Of a stretch of 64,000 bases of DNA, positions 21,245 to 34,300 are shown in pieces. A program made the translations under genes and the position numbers. The DNA lies in NCBI GenBank assembly GCA_015179045.1, contig WHUZ01000039.1, positions 124,001 through 188,000 of the forward strand, written 5' to 3'. The stretch comes from Kalaharituber pfeilii. Taxonomy: Eukaryota; Ascomycota; Pezizomycetes; Pezizales; Pezizaceae. Numbering within the stretch: the stretch's first letter is position 1; each line of letters opens with the position of its first letter. The notes below the pieces were generated by a model. That model had not been told where the DNA came from. It made no database searches and saw nothing but the letters and a program-made list of their open reading frames with translations.

Positions 21245-24200
21245 GTCCGGCAGCCCTGCATGCTAGCTGCAGCTCCTTGCTTATAAACGCAAGATGACGT
21301 AACAGGGTCCATAAAGGGTCCATAGACCACTTGCAAACGCGATGAGCTGTCCAGCAGGTCAATTCTGTAGCTCAGCAGCAGATGTTCCCATGCCATGCAG
21401 CGCCCACCTCTCTCGTGAGTTGTAATGGCATCTCCTGCGACGTATGCTGAACTCAACCAGCACGTCTCAAGCTGTAGAGCGGTCATGTTAAAGTGAATAT
21501 CCACCCTAGTGATTCGAATTACGTGATGGCAGCTAGCGTTATTGCTACATAGACCCTGCATCTAGCATCAGTAAAGGTGCGGTTGCGGTTGCGTTTGCAA
21601 TCCCCAGGTGCTCTAGCGTGATACTTCAGAAATCCCAGAGTGGCTAGAGCACGTGCACCGGATGGATGAATCCGCACATTGTTAGGAGGTTCTTGAATTG
21701 ACGTCATCGCCCCCAAATGCAAGTATATGACGGGACGGGTTTAGGTCGTACAGCTGCACGTGCACAGCTTGTTCTCTACTCTGACCTTGTTTAGACCACT
21801 GCATAAGCATTCCTGAGCTACTGATGTACAAGAGGCAGAGAGGGCTAGAAGCGATGTTATTCGATCTTGGAATATTGTTTTCAAATTCAGATCAATGGCT
21901 CATGCACTTCTTTTCCCAACTGGCCAAGTCAAGATAATTTCCGGCGCCGCAACTGCGGCGACCTGTGCTGGCATGAAAAGAATAAAGTTTTATCAAGCTC
22001 AAGATTCTGTGGATCACCAGTTTTGTCGCAATGAGGAACAAGGCCGCCAAAGGTAGGATCAGCCCGCGATACCAAGGAAAGCAGGCATCTTTGAAACGAT
22101 CTTACGAACTTGCAGAACATGTAGAGTAAGGCTCTTCTAAAAAGAGCGAACAATTCGTTTAACCTTAGAAGCCTCGTACATACCACATCATAAATGGTGT
22201 TCAAAATCTATAACTTCTGATAGTCATGTCGATGTTGTCGGTTAAGAGAACTATACAAAAGCAGAATCATAATTGATCAGACGCAGTTTGGATGCTGAAT
22301 ATCAAGAAAGTTCTTACAGACCTAGTTCCCAACCCCGGTGCCCAGCTTGACCCCGCATACACCAAAGGTCATCTATTAGTTCTCTGCTGTCTATCTCGAG
22401 TTGGTGTTGGGGTGACATGGTCTATCGAATTTTTTTTCACTAACTTGTAATCCTTGCCAACACCGAATCCGCGCGATGTGCTCATCTCGATGCATCTCGA
22501 GTATAACATATATCACGATAATCAACCGTCTTGTGCTCACGACGAGATCCTAGCGATCAGTAATAACCTGTGAATTCAAATGTCGCAGCCAAGTCCAGCA
22601 TATCAGTAGCTAGAACTGCGAACCAGTCCAAGTGGAAAGCCTTACTAAGGACCTATCGGAGTTAACCATGATAGGGTATTTGCCATCGGGATCGCACAAA
22701 TCACGTTCATTACCATTCGGTGTTGCATCCTGATCAACAGCTCTCTGCTCAGTCTGCAGCCAGTCACAACTGCCATGACAACCAAGCACGGCATCCATTC
22801 GTAAAGAAGCTCGATGGTCAAATGGGCGTCAATGCAATATATATGTGCAATCAATGCACACATCTGCAAAATGTATGTAAGCTGCGTTCTCCAGCTGGGC
22901 CAATGCGGGGTACTGGGGGTGAACTAGCATCCCAGAGCCCAATGAACTCGATATTATAGCACACGCAGTCTCAAGGTCATCTGTAGCTGTCGTTAGACAG
23001 CAAGAGACGCCAAAATACAGATTGTCGTGCGATGCATATTCTCACAGCCGAGCAAGAGACTCGTACAGTATCCAACTTGAAGGAGTTCAGGGATGCAGTC
23101 AAAGCACACCTTGAAGCTCAGCTATTGCTAACACGCAGTACATGCAGGTTCAGTATGGAAAAAGAAACCAAGCAATAGGCGAGCCATCTTTGACCGTTCC
23201 AATCATGCAATTGGAAGTGATAAGGACTGAACGTTAAGAATCGATGCACAATACTCGTACATGTCTTTGCCTATAGTATGTATACCCTCATTGAGTAGAG
23301 TAGGTTAGGAATAATGCAAAAGTTCATGACAATAAAAACAAGAAAATAACCTTAACACATCTATTACCCAACTCCCACGTGAAAAACAAACCACTGCCAA
23401 CGAATCACTCTATTGTGAAAGGTGTGGATGTTGATAATAGCCACAAAAAAAGCAGTGACGCTGCATAAGCAATGATTATTTGTTCCCCTAGTTCGCTCAT
23501 CACATTGATAGGTCTGTGTGCAAACACTTTTAGTGTGGTAAAAAAATTTTTTTTTTTGGTTCTGAACGAGCCAGTGAGACGCCCAACGTGGACATGGTGC
23601 GAGTTGACGCACATGGCTACGCCACGGCATAGTGTGACGGTATGGCATTTGTGGTTGCCTGGTTAACAAGTAAACATCCCTACATGCTTGGTAACACTGG
23701 TTTAGGGTTCATAGTCGTAGCACTCGCAACAGAAGCTCCACTAGTAGTGCCAACACCAGGCTTCACTCAATAGAGCTTCACCGTAGCATCTCAAACTCAT
23801 GGCAAAATTCGTCTTAGCTGTGTTTCTATGGTAAAAAAACAACTATTAAACATACACTGCAAACTTTGAGCATTGAGATGGGGTATTCTCGTGAGTGATG
23901 TTCTCAAACCCGGGAGACAAGAGTACTGCGTAACATTAAAATATACATTAGTATTGTCGATGCGTTGGCTAGGCCATGTTTGAGAATCTTGCCAATGGTG
24001 TTCCCTGTCAAATGCGAAGGAAATGGTCAGCACGGAACAAGGGTTGGACGAGAACGGATTCTGAAAAAAGCAAAGGATGAAGAGGCACAGCTGGTCATAC
24101 AGGTTGCACATGAAGAGCTTGAAGCAGTGAGGCTCCTTCATGATCAGATCACTAACCTGTATGATCAAAACTCAATTGATATGTGGAGCTGCAATTCGTG

Positions 24201-24409
24201 ACATTCTCCACCCAGCTGTTGTTTCCAAAGATCCCTACTTGGGCCAGTGCAAGCTGTGGATGTCGACAGGGAACTGGGTTAGCTGGACATCCGACCCCAC
24301 TTTTCTATGGTCTCGATTTCTCAACTACTGAAGACAGATTGACCGGCTGGTTACGATGCGGTAGAGTATTGCACCTGTAGGGGTGGATCCTGAGTTACGC
24401 CTGGGGTAC
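21245..24409. other. Intergenic, no gene recognised
   Basis: Only short open frames on both strands. One at 23965-24201 (plus) has a charged helical stretch but no recognisable family. I see no repeat boundaries. Confidence 0.4.
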
Positions 24410-24411
24410 TA

Positions 24412-24974
24412 GGTCGTTTCAAAAGTATTGGGACACCTGACTAATGCATAACATGCGCTATGCAGTATTCTGTATACGCTAATATACTAGTACTTCTGGA
24501 TAAGCTAGTGAGAGTACTGTAGCAGTCCAATCCACCTACTTTTACTATTACGGCTGCCCTCACGGCTACTTGCTCGACCTGCTGTTTTGGATTCATTTCG
24601 GTAAGCATTTTCACAACTTTTATACCCGTGCTGACAGCCATTTCAACCGCCATGCAGCAGCAATTTTGGTAGCCATTTCAGCAATCTTTTTGATGGTCAT
24701 TTCGGCAGCCATTATAACAGCCACTGCAGCAGCCATTTTGATAGCCATTGCGGTAGCCATTTGACGGTCGATTTGGCAGTAGTTTTGATAGTTATTTCAG
24801 AAGCTTTTTTTTGACAGCCGTTTCGGCAGCTGTTTCATTGGTCGTTTCACGCAACTTTTTTTTTACCCATTCCGGACCACCATCCCCACTTATGTATCTT
24901 GTTACATAATGCATACTGCATTCTGCATAGCATATAATATGCCAGTTAGGTGTCCCAATACTTTTGAAACGACC
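24412..24974. mobile_element. 563-bp TA-flanked element (Tc1/pogo-type)
   Basis: The terminal inverted repeats GGTCGTTTCAAAAGTATTGG run about 30 bp and are flanked by TA (24410-24411, 24975-24976). Subterminal ATGCGCTATGCAG resembles sequence in the arms of the 11646-14386 element. The middle holds a degenerate AGCCATTTCGGC array. No transposase. Confidence 0.88.
24585..24870. repeat. Degenerate AGCCATTTYGG array
   Basis: Roughly 15-bp words of the form AGCCATTTYGGY with substantial decay, inside the TA-flanked element. It explains the Ala/Ile-rich small frame there. Confidence 0.65.
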
Positions 24975-24976
24975 TA

Positions 24977-26715
24977 GTAGTTGCTGAGTACATGTGATAA
25001 AATACTTTACAGTTAAAAAAGATTCATTAAGTGATGGACATCCCAGTAGTTATGCTAACGACAAAAGTTGAGTACGCAGAGCGCTAGGTAGTACAGCATC
25101 TACTTCAAAGTATTTCATACAATGATCACTCCCGCAGATGCATCCAAGCATGCGAACGAAGCCGCAAGATCTGACAGGTTTACAGCAAGACGATAGGAAC
25201 GTCTAGAAATAAATATGGAATATAACCGCTACGAGATACCATTTTGGGCTCAGAGCTCTCTGAGGTCATAGTCAACTGTAGAACGGCAGAAAGGAGGCGC
25301 CGGCATGTACAACTGCATTGCGACTGAGCAAGATGCCGGGGGTGCAAATGCCGAATGTCGGCATGAAGTTGTTTTGTATTTTGATACAGATGGAAACACG
25401 AACACCTCATGGCATACTGTCACACGTATTGGCAACTTTTGATCAACAGCACACTCATCCTGTCCTCATGTTCCTGATCGCGCCCATCCGCAACTCACGC
25501 CGCAATCGAAATCCACCTTCAAATTCAGACCATCTCAATTTAAATTCAGCCTGTTGAGTGTCATTCCCATCACATCACATAGACAATACATAATGATCAT
25601 GTATCATGTACAAGTACTCATCACATCTCGTCTCCGTCGCGTTCGAAATGTCACATGCAATGTACACACGTTGGCGTAGTCCAATTCAAGGGTATTGAAC
25701 CCTGTTGCGGGAGGGGGCGGAAGCTTGGCTTACATAATGCAGCCAACGAAAACCCCAGTTTCGGGAACGGACTGCCGTTCACAAGCTCGGCACCACATCA
25801 ATCCGCAACGCTTGTGCGTGATAGACGAAGAAAACGAACACTGGAGCTCTTACGATCACCTCTTTTTCAATCAGACCGCGCCCCCTAATGTAAAAAATAT
25901 AAAAGTTTGCCAGCTGAGGTGACTAAACGATTGAACGCAAGAACTCGAATCGCTATGTCTCTGTATAAATTCCTGCACCCATACCCTCCCCTGACTCCAT
26001 CAGGTAAGGCACAAGTGACGTGGTCGTTAGTTTGGCGAGCGCCTCACTGGTGGTAGGTTTTGGTATGTAGTGGCGCCTCGTACCCCAGGCTAGCGTCCAA
26101 GCAGGTGCATGGGATGAATGCCTGATGATACAGCTTGGCGGCAGTGGCAGTTGAGAGTGGAAAGCCACAAACCAAACTCAGTGTAGTTTACAAAACATCG
26201 GCTTTATATGTGGCAAAAAGAGTTGCGCTAAGAACCTAACCATAGTGAGGTCTGCTTAGCCAATCGTAGAGTTTGATTCTTCAGCTGATCATCTCGCGCT
26301 GGCTTCTACCAGATTCATTCTACCATGATCTCTCGCACTGATTCGAAGGGATACTGAAGTGTTTATATCCCTCGAGGTGATTTGAAGTTGCGCTCTAAAA
26401 TATCATATCAGCAGGAGACTACATCCAGAAGCGTGCATCCACAACCTGCAAGTTCTATGCGCAAGAGAAAGTGCAACGTTGTAATTTGACTAGCATCCAT
26501 GCTCTAAAGGTAATTTATAATATCCTGTAGAGTAGCTATAGGTATGCTAGCCATGCGCCGGTACCTACACCCAAATTCAACAACCCGGTAACAAATTGAA
26601 ATGCTCATTACCGCACAATGGCAGAGGTCTTTCGACTCCACACGAAGTGTATGAGGCTAGTATCTCACAAACCCACATACCATAAACTTACAACGACAGA
26701 TACCTATCGGGGCAT
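24977..26715. other. Intergenic, no gene recognised
   Basis: Short open frames only; no features supported. Confidence 0.4.
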
Positions 26716-26717
26716 TA

Positions 26718-27322
26718 CAGTCCGACCTTGCTATAACGAACACGTAAAATTTGGCCCAAGGTTTTCAGTATAGAAAATTGCGGGAAATTAGTCATATAGT
26801 CTTGGCAGCTGAGTTTGGAGTCTTGAACAACTTTCAATATTAATTAACCTCTGTATTGACTTACTAGTAATGGAAATAAGAAATCAATTCGGATTGGACA
26901 GTGGTAGTAGTGATGAATAGGAAAGGAAAATAGAAATGTAAGAAGCAGTGGAAGTGGGAAAAGAATATAAATTAGAAGTAAATCAGGAGTAGATTGAGAT
27001 CCGTCATCAGGACGCTACATTGAAGATGTCCACTAGCATGCGGCGAGCATTCATACCAACAACATACTCGGAAGGAACAGACACTCACAACCTGGTTTTA
27101 AATCAACTTTAGCACTTAGTGACATATTTACTGTTTGCTGGGCTGCTCGGGAATGCTGGTGGGCAGGAGGCAAGACAGTAGCAGGGGGATTCTATGGATA
27201 TCATCAGTTACTTTTCATTATAGCAAGGTCAAATTGCACGGGAATGGAAATCCAAGAGCACGGTGTATTCATATTAACAAGGTTTTCACTATAGCGGGGT
27301 TCATTATAGCAAGGTCGGACTG
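26718..27322. mobile_element. 605-bp TIR element (CAGTCCGACCTTGCTATA ends)
   Basis: CAGTCCGACCTTGCTATAAC at the left and its near-exact complement at the right. TA flanks the left end; the right flank is AA, probably a mutation. Related to the CAGTCTAACCTTGCTATA family at 7638 and 27532. No transposase coding capacity. Confidence 0.82.
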
Positions 27323-27547
27323 AACTTCCCTTCCTCCCAAGTTCCGGTATTCATATTCTCAAGCCGGGAAAATCTTTTTAGGCTTCTTGCATTAGCCTCC
27401 AGGTTCGGATAGACGGCGGAAGTGGCGGTGGCGAGTTACCGAACCGAAAGGGGGGATTGCATACGGATGAAGGAGCCAACGCTTCTCGCCAGTAGGTGGC
27501 TTGCATCAACATCATGCACTTGATAAAACTACAGTCTAACCTTGCTA

Positions 27548-27720
27548 CAGGTGGACCTGGCTATAATGAAGGCCAAGAATCTGACCGATTTTCTTCAATA
27601 TAACCAGTTTTCACTATAGCGAGGGCACTTTCTTTACCTGTGTAGACAAAGAAGCTTGCCCATCCCTTTTCTATAGCCAGGTTTTCACTAAGAAGAGGTC
27701 ATTATAGCCAGGGTCACCTG
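27548..27720. mobile_element. 173-bp nested MITE
   Basis: Ends CAGGTGGACCTGGCTATAAT and the complement of CAGGTGACCCTGGCTATAAT, flanked by TA (27546-27547, 27721-27722). It inserted within the left terminal repeat of the element at 27532, splitting it at CTTGCTA/TACCGG. Confidence 0.9.
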
Positions 27721-27834
27721 TATACCGGACTCCAGACAAGAGTACCCCCTGTCTCCATATAAATAATATTTGCTATACCGGACACGCTAATACTAATACA
27801 TCTTAGACTGCCCCACTGTACCACTCTGTTGCCG

Positions 27835-27960
27835 TCACTGCAGCCACTGCTGCTGTCACCGCTGCTTATATCACTTGATATCTATCGCTGCTACTACTGC
27901 TGCTACCTCTGCTGCCGCCATTGCTGTTACTAATGCTGTCGCCGCTGCTGTTGGAAGACT
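27835..27960. repeat. Degenerate CTG/CCG trinucleotide run
   Basis: GCTGCTACTACTGCTGCTAC-like triplets with interruptions. Located inside the 27532-28310 element. Confidence 0.65.
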
Positions 27961-28312
27961 TGAACCATGCTTGTACAGTTTGAAGCTTTTTGGTGTGAAT
28001 TGATAGGCTTTTAAAGAAACAGTCAGAGCTGCATGTTTTGGCTCTAGTCAATGCTTGCATATTTGATGCTCTCCAAGAACTTTTAAGGCTTAATGCTTTT
28101 CTAGATGGTGAGAGCAATGAATATTGAATAGACTTTGATTGAGTTAATGTTTGCTACACTTGTTTATTTCCTACTCTAGCTTCTATACAAATTTTTGCCA
28201 TCTCCCGGCCCTTTTACAGCTGCCAGAGCATTTTATTCTATACCGGAACCTTGCTATACCAGATGAAAAGTGCCGGATTTTTACCCCTTCGGTATAGCAA
28301 TGTTAGACTGTA

Positions 28313-31300
28313 CTAGAACATGCCTCGGATGAGAATTACTGTGTCTTGCCTTTTCGAGGCGCGACAGGGGATACTGCATGTATATACGTCAAGCACTTGT
28401 ACGTATTAAGGTACTTGACATTAACGTTGAAACGTTGCTGTAATATCATATTATCGTCCATATTTTTGTTGTACCTTCCCAATTCTAACTAGGTCTATGT
28501 CTGAGATGACGACCCTATAAATGGTATTCATCATTTGTGCAGTAACTGCTGAGATTTGAAAAATAGGCCCAATGGCCGATCTCGGTACATGAGACCACTA
28601 CAAGCGTGTGCTGATGCCGCGTTGGTACACTATATGTTCGGCATGCGGAATATATATGCTTGATATATACAGTATTACGTTGGAATACTATGGGGTTTGG
28701 TCGCAACAGTGGCATCGGTGTGGGCATCTGCAATTAAGCGGAGAATTTACAGTATGTAACTAGGCAAGGGTTGATCGCTGGAACAAGGCTTGCGTTTGGT
28801 TTCCCCACTATATGACTTGTACTGCTAGAATGAGAGTAACAGCACGTGTATCACTTCAGTACAATTTTGATGATTTTATCTACGGGAAATACCACGACAG
28901 TACGATATACCGTACCGCGACAGTTCAAAAAAAAAAAAAAAAAAAAAAGAAAGAAAGAGAATTTCGTCTTCGTTCACTGGAAACTAAGACGTTGCGGTCT
29001 TCGATTTGCCATGATTACAAATACCCGGGTGTACCTGTGAGATTTGAGTAGTGTCTGGCTGCAGGGTTTATGAAGCTAATGCTGTTTATTACTGGCCTTT
29101 TTTCCACAGCATCTAAGTTACGGAGCGAGCCAGCCATTTTATGCCGCTCCAATTTCGCAGGAATTGGAGGCTACGCGAAAACAAAAGATGTGGATGTGGA
29201 TGTGGATGACCTGGTGCCGGCATAAGAACAAGGCTTAAAACAAGGCTTAAAGTGAACCGACAAAACATATTGTGTAACCAGAGTGTTTCCAGATTCCGCG
29301 TACGCTGTTCTTATCCCGAGTGGAACGATGTTCGGAATCTACGTATCTACCGTCCGTTGATTAACAACGTAATGAACCCAATATTTTTCCCCAGCACTGT
29401 CAGAAACGGCTGAAAATAATAATAATAATAATAAAACTTGAGATAATTTCCATACCTACATACCGATGAGTCGTCGCAATAGCGCTGGTAACTCCATGTT
29501 TTGTCATGTCATGTCATGTCATCTAGTCTGGATGGCGATGCCAACAATGAATGTAATATTGACACATGACGATCGCGAGAGTGAGTGATGTTCATTGCCA
29601 ACGCAACAATATGAGCATTTCATTTTTTATGTCATATCGTTTCATTTAGATTTCATTTACCAGCAGTAGTTTGATTATTAGTCACACTTTCGGCAGGGAA
29701 GGTGTTTTTTTTATTGAAATTTCCCAATCTAGATCTGGAGCTGTCAAGTTTCACTCTTATAGACAAGCAAGGGGGGGGCTGAGGCTTGAATATTGACAGG
29801 CATTAGAGGCAGGCAAAAAATAGTGCAGGAACGAGATACTACAATAAGCAAATGTGCATTGCTGCTCGGTTGTAGAGTACTTGGGATTGCATATATCCAA
29901 CAACTGTAAAAGGAAGCATACAATCGGATTGCGGTAAAAAAGGGATTGTATAAGGAGCGCTCCCTAATCACTTTCCAGCCTGACTGTACTGGTAATCGAG
30001 TACTTGTAAACATTGGTTATTTATATATAAAATCAACCCTCTGCGCATGGGCTCTACATTTCTTCCCCACGATTTGTAGGAAGTTGAATACTCTGCAAGC
30101 AACTAAGTACTCCATATCAAACTCAACGTTGGATTGCGTCATTTAAATACTTTCATTTGCTGACGCACGAGAAGCTACATTTACATACACCCACATATAT
30201 CTCTGCCTGCTTCATACAGGACAATACATTCTCTCACCAAAACTCGACATTATACATGGAAGACGCACGTCTACGCATGAAAACCATCTGAAACCATGGG
30301 AACTGTGACAGAAGCGAGAACCGCTAGAGTGGGAAACCGCAGGCAAGTTTAAAGTGGCTGGCTCGTTTGGCTTTCCCACTTGAGCTAGATTTCAGGAGAT
30401 AAACAATGTGTTTTTTTTTTGCTGCCGATTTGTTTTATTTTTCAATATTTCCTTTTTTTTGGTTGCTGCGACCCTTATTTCTATGTGCTTCGATGTTTGG
30501 CGGGGTTTCTGCCAACCAGACTACTTCCCGATATGGATAGTGACGTCCTAATTTGGAAAAGTGTTTTATCTTGGGGACCTAGAATTGAGTTTACCATTCC
30601 GGCACCCTCTCTAAGAGAACCCTTTCCAGTGCTGTATACCCCACCTCCCCCACTCCACTTGTATGTGACTTTTCAAGCTCCCCCCCCCCTCACCCCCCCG
30701 CCACGAGCGTCATAATGGCACCTTTCAGCCAACGGCAACCTCCAGCTAGCTTCCATGCCCTTCAATTGCCAAGCGCAGCGGTCCACATGCATACATGAGA
30801 AAGCGTTGCCCCGCACAATTCTCAAGACCGGATCGAGGAAGTCACCTATCTAGCTCAGTTTCCGATTCCCGATTCGGTACATGTTCATTTTCGAGCACAC
30901 TAGCGCATCCAGGGTCCTGAACTGCTAAAGTTTGCATAAAAGTGCTAACTAATGTATGCACTTAGAGGAAAGCTTTACAATATTATAGTGATAAAAGTAC
31001 GCTATCGTCATATCATGCTTTGTGGGGCGATGGGGTGCAGTTCAGGTTTGAGTGGGGGCGCTGCGAAGCGAGGCGCGGCGCGGCGCGGCGCGGCAAGACG
31101 AACCGATTGAATGGCCATTGGCGCAGATACAGAAGGATAGTACAGCAAGCCCTAGATTGCAACGACGGCAACCAGAGATATGACCGACGACCGTGATAGG
31201 ATATTCTGCTTTCAAGGCTGCCTTCTTGTGCACAATGATGAACAATCATTACCACAATCTGCATTTTCAAGAGTAAGAAAACCTCACAATGGGGCTAATT

Positions 31301-34300
31301 AGCCAATCCAATGCTCATGTAGATTTAGCCCCAGCTTCGTAGAGTAAGGGTATGTCCAGTATGGTAGAGAGGGCGGCGAGAGTAGACCAAAGGCTACGCT
31401 ATCCATTGGAGGAAGCATAATCGAAGGTGGCGTGCGTTTGGACCGCTGTAGCGCTATTACCGCCCGCCCGCTTACTTTATTCGCGATGCTATTGGAGTTC
31501 GTGATGTGAGCTGAGCTGAGCTTGGAAATTTTCCTGGGGAGTTACTTCAATGCCGGAGTGGAAGTGCGTGGTCAGGACAAACTCAAGCCCGTTAGATGTG
31601 AACTGTGATACCTTACGTCAACACGCAGACTGGTTGGACAGGCGGAGAAGGACCCTGAGCGATACTGGTGAAACCCTTCCTCTAAGAACGCATTGCCAGT
31701 GCGTTTGGGAACTGGACTAGCGGGAGCGCGTGACGAGATAAGATAGTGGTATGGAAGCCTCAAGGATCCAGACCAAGGTGGACCAAGGGAAGTTGTAGCG
31801 TGAAGTAGTACATTTACGGGGCGAGGTTTCTGATTCACTGCGATACTTAACCTTGGGACATGTAAACCTGTGGAGGCTTCAAAAGAGATAGGAGCTGACG
31901 GTCGGAAGCCCTGATTTCGGGAACAAACGAGGCTAGATGAGACAGGATTGAGCGGGGGTTGAGATGGCTAAGACCGGAAGGCAAATAGGAGAGTTGGATT
32001 GGGGAGGCGAATGCACAGAGAAAATTGGAAGGACCTCACTAACGTTAAAGTGGCTTTTTTTTTTTCCTTTTTTTGGGGGGCTTGCTGTACACCTGTTTGC
32101 CTCAAAAAAGGTTCTTTACAAAATGTTAGTGATACCCTGTCCTGAGAAATGGGAACACTCATGCGCGCCGTGGTTTGGTTCAGGCTGTCGTATCGGATGG
32201 CGTTTCCCAATCCGCGTTACCCTAACCCGCTTCTGGAATCCTCGGGGGCGGGGGGGGGGGGGGGAGGTCTGGAAACATTTGCGACAGGGGTTCAACAGAA
32301 TTGATGCGATGCGTTGTTTCCTGGGGTGCGGTAATCATGTGCAAAGGTTTTGAGGCGTGGGGTTAAAACCGTTTCTGTTGACCACGTAACGTCGGGACCA
32401 TAGAATTGGGTGGTGCAGGTGGTGTGTTGTTGCCAACGTTTTTTTGTTTATTCCGACCCAGCTACAAAGCGCAGTGTGCTACAAATAACAAACTCTATGC
32501 TAATCATACCAGATTTGTTTAAATTAAGGTTTATCACAAATACAGAACGTTTCATGAATTATTGGGTTTTTTTTTTTGGTTGTAATTGTTTGGTTGATTC
32601 GTGCGGGGGGCTAAGCTTGGGGATTGATTCCGGAACTGGCCGGTTTGCCTTTGTGCTGAGCAAGGGGGGGCAGATCAGTGATAGTTAGATCAGCGATTGA
32701 TTGATAGGTTGGGACTGATGAGTTGTTCGTTTTTTCGGGTTTTTGGAAGGTGTTTGATGGGAATTTTTGGGAATTGATAGTGGGGTGTGCATGAGGAGTG
32801 GGAAAACTTGTGAGCGGGATCCAGGAAGTATGAAGGTAAACATCAAAGCCGCGGGATTGTAAACAAAAAAAAAAGGGGAGGAAACGTTCCTGCATTCATT
32901 ATATTCAGGATTTAAAAAAATGAAGGGGCTCTGGTGATGGGATGGATGTGTTTTTTTTTTTTTGTTGTGTGTGTTTATTTGGAGGAAGAAACCGGATTTA
33001 ATCTAGAAAAGCCCCCTTCCCCTCAAGCTTGCGAACCCTTCGCATGATGGTTTTTGATTTTTCTCGCTTCGAGTCTCCCCCCCGACTGCTGCGAGCTAGC
33101 TAGCTACGATAGCTAGTTTTGTATGGGTTCCCATCTGGTGGTATTTTTTTTTTTTTTTTCATACACCACCGTTCACGATCGGCAATCCAATGCGAGGTCC
33201 CCCCTCCGACCCCCGGACACCTCTCGAACCTCCCCCTGGGGCGTCGACGACGTCAACGTCAACGAATAGCAACATCGACGTGTCCTGGTTTCCCTTCCCC
33301 GCTACCCTTGCGGAGCTCCGGCAAAGTGTGGGCAATATGGAGTCGGTTTCTGGCACGGGAAGTCTAAGCTCAGTTCGAAGGCAACGGGGCTTTTCCCTTT
33401 CCCCGAGCATTTGCATGGCTGGGCGCTGCGGTTGCTAAACTGTGTCTGCGGTTTATCATATCATACTTACTTATCGGTTAGCCAGGTATCTATTTTACTT
33501 ACTTACCTCTTCGGAGGAGGAGAGCTAGTTTCCTGTATCGTCGTATCCATATCGAACCCAACGACGCCGCGCCTCCGTCTCACGCCGCGCAGAGGTGTGT
33601 GAATGGGGAAAAGCCTCGCAGAGGGCCGGTCCCAGCAAAAGGGTTAGAATTGATTCAGAAAACGGAACGTTGATCTGGCCGACTCTTTTGGGAAGTGTAA
33701 GGGCGTTAGCATACATAGCTATCGTCCGCATGTTTTTTGCGCTAACCTTGGTTGTGATAAATCTGAACCCTGCCCCCTCAGGGAAAGATAGAGAAGGGGG
33801 GGGGGGGAAGCTTTCGCTCGGACCCTGTTGTTATTTTTGTTCATGTATCGAAAGTCCGAAAAGTTCGCACCCCCCATTCCCTTCAGCTGTCTTCAGCTAT
33901 CCTTCGAGCTTCTGCTACAGCTGAACATTTTTTCTTGCCAACAAGTAGAATCAATGCCGAGAGGGGACGGTACAATTTTCATTGGTATGTAGCGTAGCGA
34001 ATATCCGAGCATCCTGTATCGATATCTGGCTGCATACATTTTTTCTTTTTTTTTTGCATAAATGTACGTAAAAAACCACAGCTCTCCTTATCCTCCCAAA
34101 AAAGGAATTTTGTAGCTTGCCACCCCCGCCCGTCCGCATCCGACCGGAAGTCTGGGCTCACTTCGCACCTATCTTGTTGCAAATGGGGGCCCAGGGAAAT
34201 GCATACAAGTAGATAGCTTTTTACCAAGCTACCTGCCTGCCTACCTAACAGTTTCTCTTTTGGTGTCTCTAGCAAGCTGCAGCTTCCTGTCGTTCATACC

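Larger units (their letters stand above)
27532..28310. mobile_element. TA-flanked TIR element, host of a nested MITE
   Basis: Begins CAGTCTAACCTTGCTA and, after removal of the inner element, continues TACCGG. It ends CCGGTATAGCA...TAGACTG variants with TA at 27530-27531 and 28311-28312. The interior includes a CTG/CTA-type trinucleotide run at about 27835-27960. No transposase. Confidence 0.85.

Noticed and set aside
28927..28960. LINE tail at a poly-A run
   Set aside because: The upstream bases do not match either tail family and no duplication is visible.
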